Made by a program: the position numbers and the translations under genes. Below are positions 46,165 through 57,633 of a DNA stretch of 64,000 nucleotides, in pieces. Source of the stretch: Paramarasmius palmivorus (Eukaryota > Basidiomycota > Agaricomycetes > Agaricales > Marasmiaceae); NCBI GenBank assembly GCA_037176845.1, contig JAYKXP010000022.1:310001-374000 (forward strand), given 5' to 3'. Under the pieces are notes generated by a model, which had not been told where the DNA came from, searched no databases, and worked only from the letters and a program-made list of their open reading frames with translations. Position 1 is the stretch's first letter; each line of letters begins with the position of its first letter.

Positions 46165-47650
46165 AGATGATGTTTTGGCAGATGGTGTATTAAAAAGCTT
46201 GATGCATCATCAGGTTTAAGGGCGCCATGTATCAGTTTTGGTAAACTAGGATCTGTGAGCTGATGAATTTGACGTGAAACAGATGCGAGGAAAACAGTCT
46301 ATGGCAGGAAGGAGTGAAGGTCCAAGGAGTGTCTGTCGTCCGAGGATGCTAAGCGCTGGCATTCTCGTGACGAGGACATATCCCGACATTCACACGCTCT
46401 CTTCACGACTCCCATCATGTTATGCATTCGGTCCCCGACTTGTCATTGCTATGCCCATTTCCTGAACACTCGCAGCAGCGACGAATTCGCACTCGAAGTA
46501 TCTCCCTATAAGCTGATGGATCGGTCACCATTCCGCGGACTACTGAGTCTGCTCCAAGACTCCTATGATATTTTCTTATTCGGCTCCTTGCAACATTATC
46601 AAGGGTCGTGGATGGTCGCAGTCATTTCAGGCTTGAGCTCGGGGTAAAGCCCCAGGATGTACGTAGTTCGATTGACAGTCTGAGAATGAGCCGTCAGCTC
46701 CTCCGACTCAGCAGAAAAGGATTTTTTCGGAATCTCTGTGTCTACAGGCACAGGCACTTCCACTCTCGCTATGCACAGGAACATGTCTCACAATCGAATA
46801 GGATGTAGAATCGCCCTCTATCATTATGGGTCCACTAGCTTTCTTCTGCGGCGTCGCAAGGAGTATCGCCTTCCAGAGTATTCTCGTTGTGCTAGCAATT
46901 CGACGGCACAGCTGTCTTAGGCCGCCAACGGCGATCACAGTTGTCTCAACTTCCAGGAGCGCGCGAATCGACCTCTACAATATGCTTGCAAGTAAGTCGA
47001 CCTCTTAATCACTTCACATTCTCGTCTCATCGTCGCTATCCACTTCAGTTCGCTGAGTATGCCGCCTTTTTGACGTCTCAAGCCCGAGATATTCGTGTTT
47101 CTCATATGAGTCACGTACAAGCTCGAATCGGAATGGACCATACCAATCTTATTCATCAAGAGTACCTCGGAATCTGGACTCGTTTATGTTTCTAGGCTAC
47201 AACACCCAAGAGCTCTCAGCACCCTTATGCAGCACCATGGCCCGTAGTTATCGCTACTCTGCCTCACATGGGTGTGTGTTCATGCCCTCAGCTCGTTCTC
47301 TTCGTCACTACCAGGCTCAGATACTTCTTTATGTCGTGTTGAGTCATCCCTAAATCATTATAACTGATCACTCTTACTTACAGACTCCCCAGTATCGTGC
47401 TTTGTGGCGTTGGGTCTTCCAGAATAGGCACAACGTACTACTTGGTCAAGGTTATTCTCCCCATGACCGTCATCGTTATCGCCGCCCCTGTCGTTGACAG
47501 CCATTTCAATTTTCTACTTATCTCAGAATGCTCAATAGTACTCCCAGAGAAATTAGAATGATGTACTCTCGTTCAGGGTGCGTTGTTCGACTACTCGCTC
47601 AGTTTAATAGTGACATTGAAATCTTGAAATCTCTATCCACAGCCTGAGCC
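46165..47650 (+). pseudogene. Decayed 7-TM gene, duplication copy A
   Basis: The 19-base microexon at 47315-47333 is identical to that of member 10 (AQILLYG region), but its donor is destroyed (TCGTGT in place of GTGCGT). Downstream, IVLCGVG then IGTTYYLV parallels IVLYGVG and IGTTCHLV of member 10, with a stretch missing between. The upstream part matches copy B at 50.8-52.5 kb over many blocks, e.g. GATGTTTTGGCAGATGGTGT and GATGCTAAGCGCTGGC. No later exons are recognisable, so it cannot encode the protein. Confidence 0.65.
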
Positions 47651-48373
47651 ACTAGCGACAACCGCTCCCCGACGTTTCGTGGAAGCAATCGCGCTGGCAG
47701 TGTGGAGCGTTTCGATATTAGGTACTTAAAACTTTCCTTTCATGAATCATCATTTGCGAAGCAGCGCAACTCACTGTCTCAGCGTTCGGGAAATGCCAGG
47801 ATTTACATGCCAATTAGCCTCAGATATGGTCCTCTCAATTCGATCGATTGATTTTGGTCTGTCTGTCTGTCAGAAAAAAATCCATTCAGTCGGCGAGAAT
47901 GGTGACTCTGGCTGCAGATACTACAGGGTACTCCAAAGCCGAATGGTTTTCCCCCGCCCCGACAATAAGCGAGGACTTATGCGACCAAGTCTGTTATCGG
48001 ATTCGTAAAGCAGACGTTTTTTCAAAAATATCGTGAACGAGGAACCGCGTGCTGCGTAGCATGGAGGGGCTGGCGGTACATCGGTAGTCCTTCCCATGTG
48101 GTTCCTTTTTGATTGGAGCGTCAAACTGGTGAGTGTTTCGCGATTCCTAATAGTTATGCCAATGATTAAATGCAGAAACTAACCATACGGGGTTGGCTAA
48201 TCGGTGAACGACAACGGGACCCATTACAGCTGACAATGCCCAGGATATTCTCAAGTGATTCTTTCAGCTGATTTATCATTTCCACTTCAGTCACTTGGGG
48301 AATTTACCGTATAAAAACGTTTACCCTCAAGGTCAAAGGTATCCAACACATCGTTTCGTCCTCAGTGGTCGCA
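47651..48373. other. Upstream region of the P450 gene
   Basis: This lies between the end of duplication copy A and the P450 start. No distinct feature recognised. Confidence 0.4.
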
Positions 48374-50504
48374 ATGATATTCGACTCCATTCCGCTTCAT
48401 CTCGCCCCAGGGCTGCTTCCCGTCTTGCCAGTCGTCTTGACTGTTGTCTATCTCGCTTTCCAGATCTCAAAGGTAAAAAAAACCTTTAGGCGTTGTCTGA
48501 TATAAAGATACTGAAAGAGTACCCGTAGATTGCATATAGGGTTACACTTCACCCTCTGAGGAAGATCCCTGGTCCATGGTTCCCCGCTGTCAGCTCGCTA
48601 TGGATTCGTTATCAACGCTGGCACGGCAAGCTCTCATTCACCGCTGATGCTTTGCTTCCTGTAAGTCTTCCTTTCACGTTCCTCCTTAAGCTCCTTGACT
48701 GAAAAATTCGTAAGAAATACGGGCAGATTGTCAGAATCGCTCCCAACATGGTTTTGATCAACGATCCCGAGGCAGTTTCAGCCGCTTTTGCGAAGCAAAA
48801 CCTTGATACGGCTCCAAAGGCAATTCGCGCTCTGCGTGTTGGGAATGAACACGATTGGACTGTCACATATCCGTGAGTTTATAGTTTAAACAAAATTTAT
48901 GTACATAACGGGAGCTGACAATTATTGATACTTAACAGGCAAAGTGACATCGCCAAACCTCGTCGTCACCCAGTCATGATCGCTTGCACAACCAAGAATC
49001 TGAGGTATTGGCTGCGTCACTTTGAGGACAACCAGGACGAGTTCCTTAAAAACCTCGGAGCGTCGGGAGGAAAAGAGTCTCACGACATCGTCCACGAGCT
49101 GCGCCTTCTCACCCTCGCCAACAGTCAAGTCGTTCTCGCCGGAGCCGGGCTCGACATTGGCAAATATCACGCCGAGTTCCCGCAGATTGTAGGGCAGTAC
49201 AACTTTTTGGTTGTCTGGCGTCTTGTTCTTCCCGACTTTGTGTTCAAATGGCTTCGTTGGGGTCCATCCAAGTTTGCTAGATATCGTGTTCGCTCTTCAG
49301 ACTATCTGTTTGATGTGTGTTTTATTCCGCAATCATTACTAGTTCTGCGGTCGCTTATTAACTTTTTTTTCCTCGGTTCCATAGCTCGGCAAGGAGATAG
49401 TCAAGCAGGCTGAAGCTGCGTCGAACGATGTCGAGTCTGTCGCTATGGACGACGAGCCTCCGACTGTTTACAAGCTCCTGAAGTCTCAGGAAAAGATCCA
49501 CTGGACAAACTCGGAAATCTCTGCAGAGATGGCAGGTCAAGTGTAGGTTAAAGTTTTCTAATTCACTTTCTCTGTCCATCTTACACATAACTCATTCAAT
49601 ACTAGTTTGGCAGCAACTGAGACCACTTCTTCGACTCTGGCGCAAGTCTCCATTTATTTAATTTTGAAAGTTAATCAAGCTGACTTTAAACGCTAGGTTC
49701 ATCTTTTACGAGTTCGCCAAGCATCCGGAAGTGCAAGAGAAGCTCTTCGAAGAGTTGCAAACCATCTCTGGAAACGACGATTTGGAGAAGCTTTCGTATT
49801 TGGTAGATGAGCTCATTTTACTCTTCTAAGCACCGATTCTGAAAGCTCTGACTATAGGACGCGACGATTAAAGAGGGACTTCGTTTTAGACCACCAGTAG
49901 CGCTTACTGGTAGTCGAGTTGTCGGTGGTGTGAGTCTGAGACCAATCTATTGGACTACAAATATTGATTTCCTACTTATGTAGGAGGGCATCGTCCTGAT
50001 GGGCCACTACATCCCAGCCGGCATGATCGTGACGACGCAAGCACTGAGCATCACCCGCCAGCGCCCGGATCTCTTTCCTGACTCGGACACCTAGTCAGTG
50101 TCTTTACTCTTCTCAACAAAATCAGCGAGCTGAACTACCTTTCCATAGCTTCCCCGACCGATGGCTCGAGAAAGAAGGCTACGACGAGCGCCGCAAGCTC
50201 CTCGTCCCCTTCGGCGTCGGGACGCGCAGGTGTCCCGGTGGAAAGTAAGCATTCTGCTCCTCCTATACTCCGGCGTGTTAACTTTGAGCCGCATAGCATG
50301 GCGATCTATCAAATGCGCTTGATCATAGCAGGCATCGTCAGGGCCTTCAAGCTGCAGCTCGCTCCTGAGACCACTCCGGAGTCGATGGCGCCCTTCGAGG
50401 CCAACGGGTTCAGGTCCAGGTACGACCGTTGCGATCTGATGTTCGTCCCCAGGGGTGGACCGGCGGAGAAGGAGAAGGACGGGATGATGATGATCCAAAT
50501 TTGA
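48374..50504 (+). CDS. Cytochrome P450 monooxygenase, 516 residues
   Basis: Eleven exons (48374-48472, 48529-48660, 48715-48872, 48939-49314, 49385-49542, 49606-49641, 49697-49802, 49858-49929, 49984-50093, 50149-50244, 50297-50504) give 516 residues in frame. An N-terminal membrane anchor (LLPVLPVVLTVVYLAF) precedes LRKIPGPWFPAVSSLW. The I-helix has LAATETTSS near residues 309-317, the ExxR motif is EGLR at 361-364, the FPDRW block is at 417-421, and the heme-binding loop is FGVGTRRCPGG with the cysteine at about 444. The enzyme would be an ER-bound heme-thiolate oxygenase fed by a P450 reductase; substrate unknown. One intron has a GC donor (49642). It stands alone, with no biosynthetic cluster, between two decayed duplication copies. 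Confidence 0.92.
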
Positions 50505-50817
50505 GCGTCAAAGTAGTGCCTGGGCGGGAAGAAAGGCTCCCTGCGCCAATGAACATTGAAAGAGAACCTGCCTGACTTGTATTAACACATAAATGTATAC
50601 TCGTAAATCTGTGAACCTCGAATCCTGTACTCAAATAGGTTCCTTCCTCTGGGTAAGGCAGAGACGGACGTGGAGGAATCAGGTGAAAACCGTGAGGACG
50701 ATCTCGTAAACTAGAGTCGGCCTGGGTGCCTGAGCGCTCGTGAGCAGACTACATATAAGTCCTCCGAGTCTGTTTTCCTAGTCAACGGTACCTACTTAGA
50801 TTCTAGTAACCTCAAAT

Positions 50818-52480
50818 GTGATGTTTTGGCAGATGGTGTATCAAAAAGTTGATGCATCAGGTTTATGTAAGGGCGCATGTAGCGTTTGTATCCTGCGCCC
50901 GAATTTTGTCCAGAAAAAATCGACATAGATCTGTGAGGGGGTGAATTTGGTGACGTGAACAGAGTCACAAATTCGGCGAGGTCTCGGTCCCCTGCTCCCA
51001 CATACGCGGACATTACTGCACCGACAATGTCAGCTCGATGAAGCTCGCCTTCTACGATGCGAGCTGGGGGAGCTGTGAGGAGCTGTGCCGTGGGTGCACT
51101 TGTAGAAGCATCCCATGCGTTCCACCAGAGAAAGAAAAAAAAAATGGAAGAGATGCTAAGCGCTGGCGTTCTCGTGACTTGGATTTGGACCCAACATTCA
51201 CACGCTCTCTTCACAACCAAGGGGGAGGCGGGCCGTGGTTCCGGCACATAGGGTCGGTCGGTCGGTTGCCCCCGACGGTCCTTAAAAAATTTTTTGGTGA
51301 AAAAAATTTCGGTGTCCAGGTAGGTTTGTGTGGTACACAGGGATCGTTTAAGAGATATTCTAGACAAAATTAACCTCAATAACCGTGCTTGCGACTGTTT
51401 TCCCTAATCCTACGGTGTAAAGTGTCATTGTGACCGGTACTTGCCTTATCTGACCACCGAAGCCCGAGTGCGGATACTGTACTTGTTCACTAGTCACTGC
51501 TTAGTTACTAGCGTCCCATCAATATCCACAAGATTTGAGTATCTTTTGATGCCATACCAGTGTCAGTAATCATACTGTATGGACTTGAAGGTTTTGTCAA
51601 GGTAAATCTGTCAGAGAATGGAATGTCGTTAGATTTTTTATCGTTTCAAGATTTGGTGCAGTTCTTACCTCCTGCGCAAAGTGCAACGCAACACTAAATG
51701 CTCGATGCATTCCAACTCTCATGTTTAGTGTATCAAGAGAACACATAAATGGTGCACGAAAGCAAAAAAAAACCTCTGCCAGAAACCCTAGCGCCGGCCA
51801 GCTTCGACGTGTATGATGGTGACATCATGTGAACTACCTTCCAAATATGGTATGAGGCGGTCGGTCGGTTCCCCTCGCCGGCCCTTAAAAAAAATTTCTT
51901 CCTGCCCCTTGTTCACAACTCCCGTCATGTTATGATAAGCTTGCACTGAGCACTCATACCAACCAATTGCATTTCTCCTACATTGCTATGATCACTTCCT
52001 GAACACTTGCAGCAGCGACAAATACACGCTCGAAGTGTCTCCCTATGAGCTGATGGAGAGTCGGTCGCCATTCCGCGTGTCAGAATTCAGAAATGCTACT
52101 CTGCCTCACCTGGGTGTGTTCATGCCCTTAGCTCGTTCTCGTTTCATCACTACCAGGCTCGTATACTTCTTTACGTTGCGTTCATATTGAAATAAAATTA
52201 TAACCTATCACTCTGACTGGCTCCTTGTCAAGATCCGGTGTCGTGCCAATGTTGGGTCTTCTCAATCGGAAAGGCAGAAGAGACACAACACACTACTTGG
52301 TTTGGGCTAGTCTCCCCATTCCCGCTATCACCATCGCCACCGCCGTCACTGACAGCCATCTATTCTAAAATGCTCAATACTGTCAGGGAATGATGAGATC
52401 CCATTCAGGTGCGTTGCTCAGTTACTTGCTTGGTCTAACAGCGACATTGAAATACGATGAACTTCTCTCTACAGCTACCA
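50818..52480 (+). pseudogene. Decayed 7-TM gene, duplication copy B
   Basis: Direct-orientation counterpart of 46.17-47.65 kb on the other side of the P450. Shared blocks include GATGTTTTGGCAGATGGTGT (50820), GATGCTAAGCGCTGGC (51152), CTCGAAGTGTCTCCCTATGA (near 52031) and GCTACTCTGCCTCACCTGGG (52094). The microexon is at 52157-52175 with its donor lost (TTGCGT). It contains extra sequence relative to copy A, including CGGT-rich words followed by A/T runs at 51251 and 51858. The 195-codon minus-strand frame here is not supported as a gene. Confidence 0.6.
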
Positions 52481-52932
52481 GCGAAAACTGCTTCAGAAGC
52501 GGTGAAGAACACTTCTAAAACTCTACTTTCAGTCTTCGATTTCAATGTACAGCAACGACAGTGATGACTTTGGAGTTGCCACCCGTGTTGTAGGACATCT
52601 GTTGTTGCGTTGGCATCGATTCGTCATGATGAAATGCCCTTCATCACACCATACTATTCGATGCATTCGAGTCAACTTGGGTTGAAGGTAGTGACTACGA
52701 AACTGTCCCACTATCCACAATCTCCCGGTCTGATCGTTCTCGTGAGTGAGTGGACCCTTAAAGTACTTATGCCGCTCTCTGAATCTGATGCTACAGTATG
52801 CGCTCAACTAGTTGCCAATGACTTCTGATGCAAATTGTGATCATCGTCCAATCACGATGTGCCATAGCTTGGGGCTATAAAGGCCCGAATTTGAAAGGAG
52901 GTGCTTTTCAATAACCTCAATATCTCAATTCG
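52481..52932. other. Upstream region of 7-TM member 9
   Basis: No supported gene. A short plus-strand frame at 52610-52828 has no motif. Confidence 0.4.
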
Positions 52933-54484
52933 ATGTCCCGACTTTCCACTCCTGCTCATCTGTTTGTAACAGCATGGGTACGCCGTGGAGTTTTCATCTG
53001 AGCCATGACATAGACTAACAGGTCAATACAGGCGCAGATATTTTTCTATGGTACATATCCTTCATCTTGAACTCGCCATGCAAAGCTAACCCATGGTTCT
53101 AGGATGTAACATAATTCTTTACGGTGTCGGGATGTATTTGCTCCGGCGACGAAGGGACAGGAAGGGAACAATGTTCCATATCCTTTCGGCTACACTTCTT
53201 TTGGTTTTCATCACTATTGCAGCCATTCTCACAACAGTAGTGACGCTCGCTCAACTAATGTCGTTGACAAGTCCCCTGGACGCCGCCTCTAGGGATCTGG
53301 CTATTATCCGCGTTGACTTGGTGACATGCACGTTAGTACTACAAGTCTCATCACTCGTTATCACCAGTTAATGATGAAATACTTTTCAGCCTCATTAACC
53401 TGGTAATGCTCCAGGTAGCACAGTTAGTGTCTCGAAGTTCTATCGACGTTACCCAATGACTTATCCAGGCTATGCACGCAGTATCAATGCATATGTTATA
53501 TTGGTAATTTGAATTCATGTCCCTGGGGTTTCTGGCTCACCTCGGCTACACGATCAGTTCTATCGCTGTTATCACATCTGGAATCAAAGCTGGAAAGTGT
53601 TGGCTGTTCCTTTGATCATCACAATCGCAGAGAGTAGTGAGTGCCCCCTATTGGACAGTGAAACATGCTGAAATCACACCCGTGATACTTAGTTTTGTAT
53701 TGGGGATTTGAGCTCCCTTTATACGTCCATATACCCTATGCAGGCGGCACAAATTCTGAGGCATATACAAAGGTTTTACGGAAGGCAAAAGACATTGACA
53801 TGGCTACCGTGATTCTGGCTATAGCAGCAGACACTCTGTTGACCATCCTCATCGGTACTGCTCCTCACTTTCTGAATGGTACACTCTGATTTTGAGTTTA
53901 TCCAGCGGGCAGGATTTGGTGGGTCAAGAGAGGACTGCAGCAGTTCGAACTGGCAAAGAAAGGTTCTGGCCCGCGAAGATATGACCGCGTCATTGCAATA
54001 ACGTTCGTAGGATCCCTCCTTTCTCCTTTTGCGTCACTGTTCGCTGACACCAATCAGGATGGAGTCTGGAATAATCAACCCGATTGGATTGATTACTTTA
54101 CTTGCGTTTACCAGGAGCAACAACGATCAAGCAACAGGGATACTTGCATCTTTATTGCCTCAGATATTCGTAAGTCTTTCTATGCATGCATAACTGCCAA
54201 CGGGGTTTCTGAGATGTACTCTTGGACAGGCCATCGCACCCTTGCTGATTACAGTCCGCGTTGGACTAGGGCTTACCATCGAGGCCGACCACGTCGCGAC
54301 TGTCCAGACGGCTTTTAGTACTGGGATAAGCTTTCAGGAGACGGGGCCTATATACATGTCCGAACGGGCTGGGGGGCAGCCACATCATCATGTCTCCGTT
54401 TCTAGCTCACAAACAGGCCGAATTGAAGAAAACTCGGAGGAAGAGAATGCGGTGGAATCGAACAAAAAAGGTTACGCTCTGTGA
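52933..54484 (+). CDS. 7-TM protein of the local Agaricomycete family (member 9), 350 residues
   Basis: Exons at 52933-52977, 53032-53050, 53103-53331, 53390-53422, 53482-53503, 53558-53636, 53693-53854, 53906-54002, 54058-54169 and 54230-54484 give 350 residues in frame. Landmarks are MSRLSTPAHLFVTAW, then AQIFFYG, CNIILYGVGMYLLRRRRDRK, INLVMLQVAQ, FYRCYHIWNQSWKVLAVP, the loop ELPLYVHIPYAGGTNSEA, GRIWWVKRGLQQFELAKKG, MESGIINPIGLITLLAFT, and AIAPLLITVRVGLGLTIE. Microexons are again 19 and 22 bases. The acidic tail ends ENAVESNKKGYAL. It is closest to member 10, its neighbour on the same strand. Confidence 0.87.
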
Positions 54485-55965
54485 TACAGCATCTACGGTG
54501 CACTACCCATAGCTATAGACATTGGATTTCTTCGTTGACAAAGTTAGGATGCAGTTTGTAGTGATGCAAATGCGGTCTGTTTCATGGACTGTTTGACTTG
54601 TACGGCGGGACCGTGATCATTGCTAGTAGACTGGTTCAATGTCGTTTTCGATGGCCTTCATAAACTGCAGTAGGTCGGGCGCCTTGAGCCCAAGGCGATG
54701 CTAAGAGATGAGGAAAGGGTTAGCCGGTTCCTGCGGAGGTGATCCTATACTTGGAGCATGCATCGACACGAGATATGTAAGAGCAATGTGGGAGGCCCGC
54801 CTGGATCCTTCCTAGCCAAAGAGTACCGCACATTGAGTAATGAAAGTATCGTTGTGCCATGGGGGCAATTGAAGAAAGCGCCTGGTGTACTTGAGAGTTC
54901 AAGAAGATTGACCGCTACGCGCCACAGTGAAAAAAAAAGGCACCAGCCTAATGCCGCCCATGCCGAAGCCCGCAACACTGTCCAGAATCCAATCTTTGAA
55001 CGAACGTCGCGGTAGTCAACAATAATGGCCTGTAACCGATCCTTAGTGACGATGGTAAGCATGTACTTCATCCTGGAAACCTGAGCGTCTGAGCGCTGAC
55101 TCATGCCGCCACAGCGTGAGAACTTGGTCGCCGGCTGCCGTTCCATGCCGAATCACATCGTAACTTTGCTTGCAACTGAACACCAACGTAGTCACATCCA
55201 GAAGAACTCCAAGTTTCGGATACTCGTCACGCAGAGGGTAAGTGCCAAATCGGTGATTTACTGTGACTTTGATGGCATATCTAACCATCTTGTGGGTTTA
55301 AAAAATACTGCGTATCCAGCTAGTTTCCTGTACCTGTACATTTGCTACGGACATCGTCTCCCGACTGAAACGCATCGGACACCGCAGTATAGGCGCGACA
55401 AAGCTACGGAATAGGACGAGCGATCGGTGAGGAAATGAGTCGATTGTCATGGTAGTGCGCAGAACGTGATATTGAAGTTGGTGTGTGTCCTATAACTTAC
55501 CAGCATGATCAACCCTTACACCATCCGCGCCAGAACTTCTCCTCTATTTCAAAGAATCAACCAGGAAGCGGATATCACATTGGTTATTACATGCTATCCC
55601 CCGGATAGTTCTCAACAACGACAACCACTCAGCTCGGTGTGGCCTCAATCGACACGGGTGACCTCAGACCGGTAGCTGAGGCGACCGTTCGCTCTCTTCT
55701 GAATCTCCATACCACCTCGTCATCAAGTACAAATATGGTCTCTGACTTTCCTGATGTTGTAGTTTGCCATCTTGGGCAATGGCAACTGTCACATGGGTCT
55801 CGAGGAGCTTGTTTGATGGAATAGTACAGCTGTAGCTGGGTCCAGATGGTATATATCAAATGGGACTACAGCAGGACCCAGCGCGGTATGTCACGCCGTA
55901 CCTGTGTTTTATATAGAGCTCAAGTATTCTAATACCTCGCCAGAGACTCTTATGCACGATTGACC
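54485..55965. other. Intergenic stretch with possible minus-strand coding pieces
   Basis: On the minus strand, HRLGLKAPDLLQFMKAIEND ends at a stop near 54630 behind an acceptor-like site. Pieces such as YPKLGVLLDVTTLVFSCKQS lie upstream to 55.29 kb. I could not link them into a protein or name a family. 55.6-55.86 kb has only short frames. Confidence 0.3.
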
Positions 55966-57471
55966 ATGACCCCACGGTTATCTACGCCGGCGCTACTTTT
56001 CCTCACGGCATGGGTACGTGGTTATCCCCCTCGTTCTCGAGAACTCACGTTTACGACTATCAGGCTCAGATACTTCTTTATGGTGCGTCAATCCTAAGTG
56101 CACTTTCGTTGGTTGTGCAGTACTGACTTCCGCTTCACTAGGCTGTAACATCGTTCTCTACGGCGTTGGGGTGTTCTTCCTTCTCAGACGGAAAGGCAAG
56201 ATTGGCACGACATGCCATTTGGTTGCGATTAGCATCCTCCTCGCTCTCATTACCACCACTGCTGTCGTGACCACCATAGTCATCTTAGCCCAAATCGTTC
56301 CTTTTACATCGTCCGCAGATAGCGCTTTCGGTGATATTGCTTTACGGGTCGACTTGGTAGCATGCACGTAAGTCATCGATATCATTATAGATTTACACTC
56401 CTTATTGATCAGCGCTGTGTTTCAGCCTCATCAACCTGGTTATATTGCAATTAGCACAGTACGGTCGCTCTATTTCTATGACTATTCAGATGTCTCAGGA
56501 ACGATTTTCTTTAGTATCAACGCTTATGCCATCTTGGTAGGCGAAATTCCGCTCTGCTTCCTCTAGTGGCTGATTCTTATCTTACAGTTCTATCGGTGTT
56601 ATCATATATGGAACCAGAAGATCAAAATTCTGATACCACCTCTAATTATCATAATTGCGGAGAGCAGTACGTCTTTCCGCTGATTCTCTGTTACGCAGCT
56701 CACCAAAGGCCGAATTTGAACAGTCCTATACTGGGGCTTCGAACTCCCTCTATACGTCAAAATTCCGTACGTCGGCGGTGTGGATTCCCAAGAGTATTCA
56801 GGTACACTCGAAAAGGCTCGGCACTTCGACATGGCCACAATCACTTTGAGTATCGTGGCTGATAGCCTGTTAACGCTGCTTATAGGTGGGTACATGTGAT
56901 CTGTCCCATAGTTGAACTTTCTGAATTCTGACAAGTCGGTTACTGTTAGCTGGCAGAATTTGGCGGGTCAGAAGGTGGCTACAACACTCGGGATCGCACA
57001 TGGGACAAATGGGCGGCCATCGGGATTACAATCGTATCATAGCCATGACGTGCGTGGTCTTCATTCCTCGCTGTCCCCGAGCTCACTGACCGAGTGCAGG
57101 CTAGAGTCGGGGATAATTAACCCGATCGGTCTCATCATCTTGTTGGTCTTCACCGCGATTGGGAATGATCAGGCGTCGAGTGTTCTTGCATCTCTGCTGC
57201 CTCAGATTTTCGTAAGTACTCATTTTATGCGTCTGAACATTGAAAACTAAGAGTTTGACAGGCAATCGCGCCACTCTTGATCACTGTTCGTGCTGGGCTG
57301 GGGTTGACTGTTGAGGCTGAGCAAGGGAGCACTCGGACCGCTCAAAATCAAGCGTTCAGCTTGGGTTCCCTTCCTTCAGCCTCTCGTGTCCTTGACATAA
57401 CCGCTTCTTCAAGTCGGTCAGAAGATGTAGAATTGCAGCCAAGTTATCATAAGAATCATCCGCGATTATAA
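55966..57471 (+). CDS. 7-TM protein of the local Agaricomycete family (member 10)
   Basis: Starts MTPRLSTPALLFLTAW; microexon 56064-56082 (AQILLYG); then CNIVLYGVGVFFLLRRKGKI. TM2 is LALITTTAVVTTIVILAQIV. TM3 ends FYRCYHIWNQKIKILIPP. The loop is WGFELPLYVKIPYVGGVDSQ. TM5 ends GRIWRVRRWLQHSGSH, TM6 has LESGIINPIGLIILLVFTAI, the last exon is AIAPLLITVRAGLGLTVE, and the tail ends LQPSYHKNHPRL. All junctions are in phase. The relics at 47.3 and 52.2 kb derive from a gene of this subtype. Confidence 0.86.
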
Positions 57472-57633
57472 TATAACAATGTAATATTTGCGAGTAACAG
57501 TTGTACATAGTTAATGAAGCAAAAGATAGTATGGACAAATGCTCCTGGAAAAATTCGGAGCCCCATACAAGCCTCCCTTGAGAAGAGATAGCGAGCAGTT
57601 GAAGAACAGGATGTGCGCGAGCCTCACCTTTAA

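Noticed and set aside
50792..51379. 195-codon minus-strand frame
   Set aside because: Antisense within a decayed duplication; its counterpart copy near 46.2 kb does not keep the frame open.
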